From NCBI GenBank assembly GCA_026874595.1, contig CM049322.1:45503340-45567339 (forward strand): a stretch of 64,000 bases of DNA. Reading direction: 5' to 3'. Both the position numbers and the translations under genes were made by a program. The notes under the pieces are model-generated. The model was given only the letters and a program-made list of their open reading frames with translations, did no database searches and was not told the origin of the DNA. Positions 1 through 12,900 of the stretch are shown one piece after another; positions within the stretch are counted from its first letter, which is position 1, and each line of letters opens with the position of its first letter. The stretch comes from Sipunculus nudus. Taxonomy: Eukaryota; Annelida; Sipuncula; Golfingiida; Sipunculidae.

Positions 1-1617
1 TTGATATGTCGGCATTCTCGACAGATCCGAGTGCGATGCAGGCGTGCTTAACATGGTCTTAACTATGATGTGGCTTCATATTCGCGAGGTAACACTTCGC
101 GAATTTTAATTAGCGTATATTTCATGACGGTTAAATTTTCGGAATTCTTACCGCAAAGAAATGTATTGATACGTGCATCTGTTATTTCTTCGAGAGTGGG
201 ATAATTATCATCTATTTTTAATGTGCTTCAAACATATTATGAAAATCCAAGGGAATATCAAACAAGAACAAATTCTTTTCATAACTGTCTTAGTTTATCA
301 TATGCCTAAGACATCGGATGTATAATTATGATATTTCACGATTTTAATGTTTAGATATTTTCCAATTTTCAAGATGGCAGTGTTAGCACATAAGCTGTTC
401 AAGCTTATTGAGATCCCTGATTGACATCTCTGGTTTCTATGATAAAATGCTCCGCGGGAATGTCCTATAAGGGCATCCTCCTGTTATCTGCATGGGGACT
501 GAAAAAATAAGTATAATGCATTTGAATGTGTTTTATAATAGATTCTTGATTCCGTATCAGGATAATCTTCCGGAAGAACCGGTGTAGCGATTTAGATTAC
601 CCACGCTTCAGATTATCAGAGGATAATTTGAATCGATTTCAGATTACCCCTACGATTACAGATTTCTCCTTCAAAACTGTTGTTTTTTATGTCTTTGTAG
701 ATATTAACATAAAGTCTTCTTAAATATCCACAAAATGAGTTTGAATCGTTGTATATCTTTTGTTTACATATAATTTGTCATGCAATTTACGAGAAATGCA
801 CGTGTTAATATAAATATAATTAATACTAAAATTAAAGTATAGATTTTCATAAATTGATTACAAGGATTGCAAGCTGAAGCAAAATTCATGCATGATGGCA
901 TTTGTTTAGCTTAGAAAAGTATTAATTTGCTTGGGTAAAGGTTTACTAGCAAACATAGCTGCAAACGCCTGAGATCTAAAATAAACCTTCGCCCAACCTC
1001 TCTGGGCCCAAGCTGTTCAACTAGCCAAATATTACATGAGTGCTGAATGACCGTGCGTCGGCCTCAAGTAATCTGCACGTCGGGATTAGCTGTTTCATGA
1101 CTCATTCAGATGCAATTGAAAACGAAGAAATAGCTGTTGAAATTGACGACCTATTATACCGAAGCCACTTATTCTTTTGTCACACCAGGTTACGAACATT
1201 GCGTTTGGGGTAAACTGTCATGACTTATATATCAGGTACAAGGTTTACTAGAGGATATGAACTTAGGAAGGAAAAAAATACACGCACGTTTAGGGTACAT
1301 CTATTTTTATGTAACCTATGACAAGCCCGGGCCTGTACGGTCCTGGGATAAACGGTCCGGTATTTTTTGGTATGCTGCATGCACAACTTGGTTACTCGGC
1401 CACGCTCATGAAATCAGAAATAACACGCGAGCCTTTTAATTAGACCCGATCGTGCTTTTTCGATCTGGCTGTCTAGTTGTGTACCAGCACCTTTCATTTA
1501 TTAATTGTTTATGTGTACCAAAGTGAAGTAACACCGAGAAAAGAGGAAAGGCAAACTTGATGAGGATACCAAGTGAAATTGTTTATTGATTTATATGGAG
1601 GTTTAACAGGAACTAGA
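1..1617 (+). other. 5' flank of the left gene copy
   Basis: Non-coding upstream sequence. Parts align with the right flank (for example 541-840 with 56,610-56,930, and 1,380-1,617 with 54,977-55,240). A degenerate repeat of an AGATTACC-like word lies at 590-665. The flank shared by both copies must hold the promoter, but I cannot place a TATA box or transcription start with confidence. The small open frame at 1,257-1,439 is disrupted in the other arm. Confidence 0.5.
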
Positions 1618-1722
1618 ATGATACGTTTTCTGTTCCTAATTGTCATGGTGACTGCTGTTCACAGCATTGGACAGTGTTCGATAAAGGACCAACCATTCAG
1701 AGATGACGTTGCTTTTGCTAGG
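1618..1722 (+). CDS. Left gene exon 1: signal peptide and start of domain 1
   Basis: This encodes residues 1-35 and ends in AGG followed by a GTAAGT donor, phase 0. The segment Cys20 to Arg35 corresponds to the Cys193-Gly208 segment encoded by exon 6, just before the second GRWY motif. An in-frame ATG at 1,573 exists, but the right copy has stops in the equivalent leader, so 1,618 is preferred. Confidence 0.75.
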
Positions 1723-2317
1723 GTAAGTCTACAACTGCTTTTAAGAATACAAATACTACTACTCCCGTTCGTGTATTTGTGTGTGTGTTTGTGTGTGTTC
1801 AGTTTGTTACAACATAATCCTCGCAATCATGAACAGAATCAGTTAATATAATCAGAGTACTTCGAAAATGGATCAATGAAGAATCGATTAGATCTTGGTG
1901 TGGATCCAGCACATAATCTGGATCCATGAACGTCATCAAATAATATTTAAAATTGTACATTGTACATGCACGTACGAACCTTTTAAACGAGATCAATTCA
2001 CAAATATGGTATTCTGAATTTGGTACCAGTCCACTCTAAGATTGGATTGTTTTATTGCTAGTTTATCAATATCGAACAACTTAGCAATCGTTCTTGTTTG
2101 TTCATCCGGTACTGGAAGCATGATGGTCAGGGAGCAAGTTGTAAACGCAAGGTCGCCCTAAGACCCCCACCCCTTTAAGGTCTTAATCCCAAGGATCGGA
2201 CACCCTAACACCAAGTAATGAGTGTGTTCTCGTAATGGACACCAGCTCTGTCTATCTCTATATATGTATCTGTTTATCTGTCTGTCTGTCTGTCTCTCTC
2301 GTCCACTCTATATATAT

Positions 2318-2381
<64 letters not shown>

Positions 2382-3926
2382 GGGGAGGGGGGTTATGTAT
2401 TAACAAGCCAGTGAAGGTCATTCAAACGTCAACTGGATATTTTTTAAATGATTTAGGCTGCCATGGATGAAAGGAGGTTTTGACAGGTCGCACTGCATTG
2501 GTCACTCGCTTTCCTGAATGTGGTATTTGTCCGAAAAGGAGTTTAAATTACCTGTAGTAATTTTCATTTGTTTACCTCAACAAATTCAAATATCCATGTA
2601 AATGAATCTTTCTTGTTTTCCTGAATCTGTCCCAGAAATGTAGCCTGTAACCAGTATATGCTTAGCTGAACGTGACCACCTTGTATCCAGCCTTTGATAG
2701 TCCGTTTGCAGAGCAAAAATTGAGACTTTAGACATAGAAACGACTGACTTGATATCCGGAGTTGAAATTTCCTTTGGAAACGTGAAGTCATAATGATTAA
2801 TTTTATTCTTTCTGTAAGCATCTTCGAGTGTTTTCATCTATTATAAAGCCAGTGTGGTGTAAGCTTCAATCGTTACAAAAAAAAAACATCACGTAATCGA
2901 AAAAAGGAAATGCTGTGCATTTTCCTTGCGCATTTTACTAACGATTATATGTACAGTATTGAAAATATGTGTGCTTGTTGATCTTTAAAAGCCTTTTCAG
3001 CTGTGCAAGACGGGAGGTCCCATCTTTAATTTCCTCACTTAAACCGCATTTAAGACTTATTTTATTTTGAAGACACTCTTATATCTGGCCTATATCTATA
3101 ATACTTTACTAACTATGCAGATAAGCCTGTACTTGAGTTGTAACACGAGTCATACCTGGAAACGAAATGCAACGATCATCCATTATGTTACCGTCAACAT
3201 ACGGCAGTTCTGAACTTTAGGCTACGAGTGATGAATTAACACAAAGAATGCATGTAAGCTCACATTTTTTTGTGGTTACAGGTCAACAGCTGTGTGGTGA
3301 ACAAGTTGGCTTGTGTGCATATATCCGGAAATGCAACACCATGCATGTGGATTTACCAATATATTTGGTCAAAATTGTATTTTTTTTTCTCACACATGCC
3401 AGTTGTTGTATGAATGTACAAAGGCATTTCTTACCTTTGGTCTTTTTATTTTAATTGAGGGGCCATGAGCCATAGTGAAAAATGCTCTGAATACAAGGTG
3501 TAAAAGCACTAATAGGAGGCTCTCCTTAGACAGAGTACGGAAATGGCAGTATAGTTGCCGTCTGGCATACACACTAAATCAAGGATGACACAGGTCGCAT
3601 GTCGAGATTACGGTTAAACCGTTGGGTGTTTAAACCGCTGAGTGGAGATATTTGCACGTACTACAAAATTAGCCCCATGTGTATTTTGGGTTTGTCAGGT
3701 GCAATGCTGCATCCGAATACCATTTCATCTGACACTGCTGACCCCTGAAGTAATCGTGTTATCAATTTTTCTTTAAGTGTATTGGACGGTGGTACGCAGT
3801 AGAGAGGATGACAACCCTCGCTGGGGAATGGCATGGGACAATTTATGACATGTATGATGTTAAAGGAGTGCTGTTCCTCAACGTCACTGACCTGTAAGTG
3901 TACTTTCATAATATATCTATGTATGC

Positions 3927-3981
<55 letters not shown>

Positions 3982-6900
3982 CATGGACGTCACCCGGACA
4001 TCGGAGGATGGCGCCACGAAGTGGTGTGGCCGCCCCCGTTTCCACGCTTATGGATCCACCCCGCTATCTGTGACTACTGACGCGCTTTTAGAAACATAAA
4101 AACTATTCTTGGACCATTCAGTACTGGTTTTGCAGTTCTGCCGGCGCTATCGTTTCTCTCAAGCAAAACCACAAACTTCTGCGGTTTCCACCCATTGTTG
4201 AAAGCCTATAAAACGAACTCGCCTGCAGTACGAGGCGGGACTATTGACTTTACTACGCCACGTTACAGTTTTCCCCGGGGACCGTGACCGTGGGCTCTTG
4301 GTCCCCAAGCCCACGGAATGCCATGAACCACGCCATGAACTTTATTATTTAAGAAGAGGAGAGACTTTGTTTGTTTGGTGCCACATGGATTAATACAGGA
4401 CTTCAGTTTTGTGTGTGCCCGAATTATGTGTTGATGATGGACTTCAGTTTCTCGTTTACCGGATTCAGTTAAGTATTTCGTTACAGTTCGTTATTTAGAG
4501 ACTCAGTTTTCGTCAGAGACTTGGTTAAAAATTACGTTATGTATTGACTATTATATTATTTGTGTATGAATGTAAATATTGTAATCTAGTAATATAGTAC
4601 TGTTTTTGCACCCATATTTTGGTTACGTATTCATTTGAAGAGAACGTGTCTGAGCATATGTGTTACGGTTCGGCCTGAGTTGTTTGGTGTGAAAAGGGAC
4701 CGTAACATAATGGCGACCGCGACGAGACACTGTATTTCGTAATAACGGCTACATTTGGATGTAAAATTTCAGTGGTCTCTATAACTTCTAGTTATTGAAC
4801 TAGTATTTAACTACAATTGAACTCGTATATTTCTCAGACACGTTATCTTGATACTTTGCAAATATGGGTACGGAATTTAAACCAAATGAAATTATACCAC
4901 AATTAAGAGAAAATAGGAGCTTATTGTATACGTTAAAGAAAAATGAACTTGAAATTGTTGCTCTACATTTAAATATTGACATCATAGATGTATATACTGT
5001 AGAGGGTTTAAGAAATGTACTTAAGAAATCATTATATGGTGATGTAGAAAGTAAAGAGGAATCTGAATTGGAGGAAAAACCTATTAAGGAACCTCTTGGG
5101 GCAACAGCTATTGACCCGATAGAACTAGAATTGAGAAAGTATGAACTTAAATTGAAATATGAGCTCAAAGCTCAAGTTGAAACAGATAAATTGAAATATG
5201 AAGCAGAAACAGAAATCCGTAGATGTGAAATCGAAAGAGAAACGCAAATTAAGTTGAAAGAGTTACAGTTACAAAATCCTCAAAATCGTAAAGTGCCTGA
5301 GCCGTCTGAATTCCTATTCAGAAATTCGACAAAAGTACCTCCCTTCAATGAAAATGAAGTGGAGCGTTATTTCAGTTATTTTGAACGGGTGGCCACTTTA
5401 ATGGCTTGGCCTAAAGGCCAGTGGACCCTGTTGTTACAAAGCGTTCTGGTTGGTCGCGCACAGGACGTTTACACTGCGCTCACAGACGAACAATGCAGGG
5501 ATTACGACACTGTAAAAGAGGTCATTCTGAGAGCCTATGAATTAGTCCCCGAAGCGTATCGCTTAAAATTTAGGAATGCCACAAAAAGAGAAAATCAAAC
5601 TCATGTTGAATATGCTAGAGACAAAGAAAGTGCATTTAATAGATGGTGTCAGTCTATGAAAATTGATCAGGATTTTGAAAAACTCAAACAATTAATTTTG
5701 ATAGAAGAGTTCAAAAGGCATATCCGTAGTGACATTAAAATATTTTTGGATGAACATAAAGTAAGAAATGTAAACGAGGCTGGTGTCCTGGCAGATGAAT
5801 TTGCCTTGACGCACCGCCCCAGTTATACCAGTCACAGGAGGAGGTATGGTGAGAAAAGAGAAGGTAGCAAAAGCCCAAAACTGGGTCGGAGAAAGGGTAG
5901 TCCCTACTATCGGGGTCACTCCGGCTCAGGTAAACCACAGTCCGATCATGGTAAACCCCAGTATAAAAGTCAATCTGACTCTCCTGCTCAACATAAAGAG
6001 GGACAACCTAGGACTGGACCCAAATATTGTACATTCTGTGAGTTCAAGGGGCATACAGAATCTGAGTGTTATAGAAAAAGATACGGTCAAAGTAAGCCTA
6101 AACCTAATGCGTTAACTGTTACGCAGAGCATGAAACCGGTAACAATGCCCAGTAAACTAGAGACTAAAGGTGAAACACAAAGCCCTGTCCACGAGAGCTT
6201 TCAGCCCTTTGTGTCAGATGGCTTTGTTCAGTTAGAGGGTAACCATGCAAGAAAGGCCCGTGTTAAAATCTTAAGGGATACCGGGGCAACCCAAAGCCTC
6301 GTTTTGAAATCTGTTCTTCCCTTCTCTAAAGAGAGTTACGCGGGGTGTTCAGTTCTAGTCCAGGGTGTTCATTCGGAATTTTTAGAAGTTCCATTACACA
6401 GAGTGAAACTAGAATCTGATTTAGTCTCTGAATTTGTAACTGTAGGAGTTTGTTCAAAGTTGCCAGTAGAGGGCGTTTCGCTCCTCCTAGGCAACGATTT
6501 AGCTGGTGACAGAGTGAAAATTGATCCCAGAATGACAAAATTGCCGAGCACTGATAGGGACACAGACCTGCTCCAGCAGGAGTTTCCGGGCGTATTTCCA
6601 GGCTGTGTAGTGACTCGAGCGATGAGTAAAAAGGCAAGTCTGAAACCAGAGAGTTCTGTACTTGACCTCTCGCAAACCTTTATGGCGCATTCAAACGATG
6701 ACGTCAGTGGCTTAAAGCCCGTTACGCGAGTAAATATTAAATCGCCCGTATGTGACCCAAGTGGCACACCCAGTCCAAAGGACTCGACTACAAATGTAGT
6801 ACAGGGCAAACAGACCCTGAATAGAAATCTCCAAAGGAGTACAAACGGCGTGAAATCGCCTGATCAAAATGGGCATGAACAGTTAAAGAAGGATAGGAGT

Positions 6901-9900
6901 GTAAAGAATGTAGAAGTTAGCATGAAAACTGATGATTTGATAGCAAAGCAAAAGAAAGATCCTGATATTGCCTCCCTTAGAGAAAATGCCTTGACTGAAG
7001 AGGAAGCAGATAAAGTTCCAACTTGTTTCACCTTACAGAATGATGTACTAGTCAGAAAATATAGACCTCCCACCGTACCAGCGGACGAAACGTGGAAAAC
7101 TCTTTATCAAATTGTAGTTCCCCCCGAGTATCGCCCTGAAATCTTTAAACTTGCACATGATCATCCTATGGCAGGACATTTGGGTGTCAGGAAAACCAAA
7201 CACAAAATTCTCCAACACTTCTATTGGCCCAAGTTAAAACGATACGTGGCGAAATACTGTAAAACTTGTCATGTGTGTCAAATGATTGGAAAACCAACCC
7301 ACCCAATTAGTCCTGCGCCACTCTCGCCCATACCAACAACACATGATGCGTTTGAATCAGTAATACTTGACTGTGTAGGACCGCTAAGAAAAACTAAACA
7401 TGGCAATGAATATGTTCTAACAATCATGTTTACTGCAACTAGATTTCCAGAAGCTATTCCTCTTAGAACTATATCTGCAAAGAAAATTGTTGAAGCTCTG
7501 GTTAAATTTTTTACTACTTTTGGCTTACCAAGAACAATACAAACGGATCAAGGTTCAAATTTCATGTCAAATATATTTGCCCAGGTTATGGCAGAGCTAG
7601 GCATAAAACACTACAAATCCAGTGCCTACCATCCTGAGAGTCAAGGTGCTCTAGAGCGATTTCACCAAACTCTCAAAAACATGATTAGAGCTTATTGTCT
7701 TGACACTGGGAACCAGTGGGATGAGGGTTTACCCTTTTTGATATTTGCAGCCCGAGAAGCAGTGCAAGAAAGCTTAGGGTTTAGCCCTTTTGAATTAGTG
7801 TATGGGCACTGTGTAAGAGGCCCCCTGGCGGTGTTAAAAGACACTTGGATGGAAAACAGTGGTCAAAGTAGCTTGTTAAAATATGTTCAGGAATTCAAGG
7901 AGAAATTAAGTAGGGCAAATGAAATCGCCCAAGAACATTTAAAGAAAGCCCAAAACAAAATGAAAGTATGGTATGACAAAAAGACGACAAAAAGAGAATT
8001 TAAACCTGGTGATAAAGTTCTGGTATTATTCCCAATTCCAGGACATCCCCTGCAAGCAAAATACTCTGGACCATACAAAGTTGTTGAGAAGAAATCAGAT
8101 TTGAATTATGTGATTGATACTCCTGATCGTAGAAAGTCGCAACAACTTTGTCATATAAATATGTTGAAAGAATATCATGACAGATCAGCAGAAACATGTC
8201 AATCTAGTCCTCCCCCAACAAATTTGGTACTCATTAAAGAAACTGAAAAGAATACAGAGGATTTTCTCATGAAGAAAACTGAACATCCTGTAAAACTGAA
8301 CAACTCTGATATTTTAAATAATTTAGATCAGAAATTGTCACATTTGGATTTCGATCAGTTATCAGAGTTGAAGGAAATCCTGCTAAATTATGACTCTTTA
8401 TTTCCTGATGTCCCCAGTAGAACTAATGTACTACAGCATGATGTAGACGTTGGAGATGCTTCCCCTATTAAACAGGCACCATATAGAGCTGGTCCCCAAA
8501 AGTTACAAGCCATAAAGAATGAAATCAAGTATATGATAGAGAATGATATTATTGAAAACAGCAGTAGTGCCTGGAGTTCCCCATGTTTGTTGATAAAGAA
8601 GCCTGATATGACCTACAGATTTTGTACAGACTATCGAAAAGTTAACACTGTAACAATAACAGATACTTACCCTTTGCCCAGAGTGGAAGATTGCATTGAT
8701 AGGATTGGATCTGCTACGTTTATTAGCAAGTTAGATCTGTTAAAAGGTTATTGGCAGGTACCTCTTACCGAAAGGGCTAAGCAAATATCTGCGTTTGTAA
8801 CGCCAAACGGTTTGTTCCAGTACAAAGTTATGCCCTTCGGAATGAAAAATGCGCCAGCCTGCTTCATGAGACTTATGAATTGTGTATTATCTGGCTTAGA
8901 TAACTGTACTTGCTATATTGATGATGTTGTTGTATACAATCACATATGGGAAGATCATAAACAAAGTTTGGTAGAACTCTTTGAGAGACTGAAAAAAGCA
9001 GGATTGACAGTTAATCTTGCCAAGAGTGATTTTTGTCGTGCAACTGTAACATATTTAGAGCACGAAGTAGGTCAAGGTTGTGTAAAACCAATTGCCAGTA
9101 AAGTATCTGCTATCGTAGAATTTCCAGTTCCTACTAATCGCAAGGAACTAATGCGATTCTTAGGAATGACTGGGTATTACAGGAAATTTTGTCAGAACTT
9201 TGCAGAAGTTGTAAATCCGTTAACGGACCTATTGAAAAAGGACAGAAAATTCCATTGGAATAAAAACTGTCAAAATGCTTTTGAAAGAGCCAAAGCTATA
9301 TTACAAAGTGCACCTGTGTTACAGGCTCCAAATTTTGATAAACCGTTTTCTCTCATGACGGATGCCAGCGATTGTGGTGTAGGCGCTGTGCTCATCCAAG
9401 ACGATGACTTTAACATAAGTCATCCGGTTTGCTACTATTCAAAGAAATTTTTACCTCATCAAAAGAATTATTCTACTATTGAAAAGGAAACTCTGTCACT
9501 ATTGATGGCGTTACAGCACTTTGAAGTATATTTGGGCTCTACGCCGTATGATATAACTGTTTATACAGATCATAATCCCATAACATTTCTTCATAAGATG
9601 AAGAATAATAATCAGAGATTAATGAGATGGAGTCTAGCCCTGTCAGAGTTTAACCTAGTTATCAAACACATCAAGGGCTCCGATAATATAATCGCTGATA
9701 CGTTATCAAGACGTCATTAAGTTTGATCTGATGATTGACTCTTGTCATAGCCTCGGATATGTTCTGTCCTTTTGGAAGAGTTATATTACATATATTACAT
9801 GTATTAAGATATTGCTGATTATACTATTTGTGATGATGATAATTAATTAGCTGTAAGAAGCATAAACTAATGCTTAAGATGTCAAACTACTCATATACTC

Positions 9901-12900
9901 GTCATACAGTGCTAATGCTTTGCTCTCCTTACCTTCTTTCTTTTAAGGGTGGGGGTGTTGCATGGACGTCACCCGGACATCGGAGGATGGCGCCACGAAG
10001 TGGTGTGGCCGCCCCCGTTTCCACGCTTATGGATCCACCCCGCTATCTGTGACTACTGACGCGCTTTTAGAAACATAAAAACTATTCTTGGACCATTCAG
10101 TACTGGTTTTGCAGTTCTGCCGGCGCTATCGTTTCTCTCAAGCAAAACCACAAACTTCTGCGGTTTCCACCCATTGTTGAAAGCCTATAAAACGAACTCG
10201 CCTGCAGTACGAGGCGGGACTATTGACTTTACTACGCCACGTTACAGTTTTCCCCGGGGACCGCGACCGTGGGCTCTTGGTCCCCAAGCCCACGGAATGC
10301 CATGAACCACGCCATGAACTTTATTATTTAAGAAGAGGAGAGACTTTGATTGTTTGGTGCCACATGGATTAATACAGGACTTCAGTTTTGTGTGTGCCCG
10401 AATTATGTGTTGATGATGGACTTCAATTTCTCGTTTACCGGATTCAGTTAAGTATTTCGTTACAGTTCGTTATTTAGAGACTCAGTTTTCGTCAGAGACT
10501 TGGTTATAAATTACGTTATGTATTGACTATTATATTATTTGTGTATGAATGTAAATATTGTAATCTAGTAATATAGTACTGTTTTTGCACCCATATTTTG
10601 GTTACGTATTCATTTGAAGAGAACGTGTCTGAGCATATGTGTTACGGTTCGGCCTGAGTTGTTTGGTGTGAAAAGGGACCGTAACAATATATATATACCG
10701 CTGTAACCCAGTGTGTCTGTAAAGCCCCCGTATGTTTGTCCTGACAGCATGATCGTAAAGTATGGGTTTCTTAACATACTTGTGAGCGACATAGGGAATG
10801 ACGTTTTACCATAAACATGGATTATCACTGCGGTTTTGGGGTAGTTACATATATTGTTTGTTCAATTCACCACAAATATCCTAATGTAAGAATAACTGTT
10901 TGTTAACATCCATATCGATTCAACAGGGTCGATGACCGTTGAAGTGCATTTCCCCGTACATCTTGTGTTATGACATTTGTGGGCTTATCATTCCAGGATT
11001 AATGCCTACTGACCATTGAATTCACGTTCAGGTCTGTAACTGATACTTTTTTTTATAAAAATAAATCAAATGAAACCTAAAATTTACAAAAGTGCGCTTT
11101 TTTCAGAATGTTGAACGGAAAATGTAGAGAGACCAGGACACGGCGGATTTCCCTCAATCCTGATAGCCCCAAAGAGGCGTCCCTGCACGACGGGTCAGAA
11201 TTAGGTAAGTGACGTAAATACAACGATAATCTCAATTGGTCTGAATTTCTGACATGTCAATATATATATATATATATATTGCGTTGAACAAATGGAATAA
11301 GCATACTGAATTATTGCGTCTATACATTGGATATAGTAAAATTGTCTACATGTATACAAAATAATCGCTTTTCACATAACTTGATACCGATTTCTTTGTT
11401 GATAGTCTCACAATGTTCAATTTTGTGATATATAATTTTAGATTGTCATTCCCTCTCTGATATTAACCCATGTGCATTTTATTTCATTTTTCTCCGATAT
11501 TTTTTCTTAGTTAGTTAGCTGAATAAAGTGATACACATACGCCCACCAATGGCTTGAGACAAAAAAACACAATAATTAAAGTCAGTTATCTGATTACTAA
11601 ACATACACCTACCCTGGTCTTAATTTGAACATAAGTAATGAGTTATTTTGCAGTTGGCACCATGTACACGCCTGGGGGCAGTTTCAGTACATTTTTGGTG
11701 GCCTACTTCTGCCCGTCGGCGTACATGAAGGACGGGGTTTGCTCACGGCCTCAGGTTGACATTATCAGTCGTACAATGACAATGAAAGATGCGGAGTTGG
11801 CCACAGCCACGTCACTGAGAGATACCCTGTGTATGCCGTCCGTCAACTACGTCTACCAGTCAGCGTCCTACGAGAGTACGTGTATGTCTGTTAACGTATA
11901 GTATAGTATCCAATCCTCCATTTACCTCTGCCTTTTTTCTTCTTATATATCTAGAATACGTAATGTCACTCTTTCTGCCTATTTTCATGGATTGGGTTCA
12001 TCAATATATGACTGTAACTATACTGCTTTCATTCTATCTCTCTCAAGGGTTGACTCTGCCTTTGACTAACTGTTGTCAGCTTTTTTTTCTTTTACATTAT
12101 TCTTAAAACATACCAATCTTCGGTTACATTGGTTCCTTATTGCATGAATTTTAACATTTTTTTATAGAGGGCAAACCTGTAATCAATTTTACTGACACGT
12201 TTTTGGGTCGCCTGGTCCTCCAAGATGAAGTGACCACTAAATATTGTACAGTGGAACCCCGTCTTGCGACCACTCAGCAATTGCGACCATCCTCACAATT
12301 ACGACCATTTCTCTTAGTCGCGAATACAGGACCCAGGAAACTGAGTGTTTCATAAGTACGACCGCCCAAAATTACGACCACTTCGGTCAGTCCCCGAGGC
12401 GGTCGTTATTGTAAAGTTCTAGTGTGTAAGCATTTTCTAGAAAGGCATAAGAGATGGTCCATTGCTATAGGTCACTCTGAAGGATATACCATATATATTT
12501 ACATGTTTAAACACCCTTTCATCATTACATATGTGAATTAACCAATATACACCCCTATGATAGTGTAGTCTGCAATGTAAGTCATATTTGTTTGGAGGTA
12601 CCTCACTTGTTCATAAGAGGCATGAGGACAGGTATCATACATGTACGGTCCACCTTATTCGTAGTTATAAGGACCTAACGCAATAAGGAGACAAAGCAAA
12701 ACTTAGTAACCTTCAAATTAATGTGAAATAAATTCAGTGCTTACTCATGGACTGGCACTATGTTCATTTTCGGCATATCATTAATAATCATTCTAAACTC
12801 GAAAAGATATTTCGGCTGTTTTGCTGATTTTAAACTGATCTTATCGTTGAACAAAAAAAGTGCAAAAGATCAGACAGTGTTTCAGTTCAGGCGATTTACG

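Larger units (their letters stand above)
3977..10686 (+). mobile_element. Ty3/gypsy-type LTR retrotransposon with Gmr1-like pol order
   Basis: 6,710 bp, made of two 731-bp LTRs (3,977-4,707 and 9,956-10,686), a primer-binding site candidate at 4,711, one uninterrupted gag-pol ORF (4,864-9,720) and a polypurine tract before the 3' LTR. It sits in intron 2 of the lipocalin-like gene, in the same orientation, 83 bp after the exon 2 donor. The equivalent right intron (46,220-46,313) is an empty site. By eye the LTRs differ at only 4 positions. No env-like ORF is present. Confidence 0.95.

Noticed and set aside
1257-1439. 60-codon open frame upstream of the left gene
   Set aside because: The aligned right sequence keeps only part of the frame, with indels; more likely non-coding flank.
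1573-1617. Upstream in-frame ATG extending exon 1 by 15 codons
   Set aside because: The right copy has stops in the matching leader, and the extension would bury the signal peptide.
3282-3345. Possible exon starting LCGEQVG after GTCAACAG, in phase 0, also seen near 47,030 on the minus strand
   Set aside because: The two arms differ by a deletion of about 28 bases there, there is no shared donor, and exon 1 already joins exon 2 in the same pattern as exon 6 joins exon 7.
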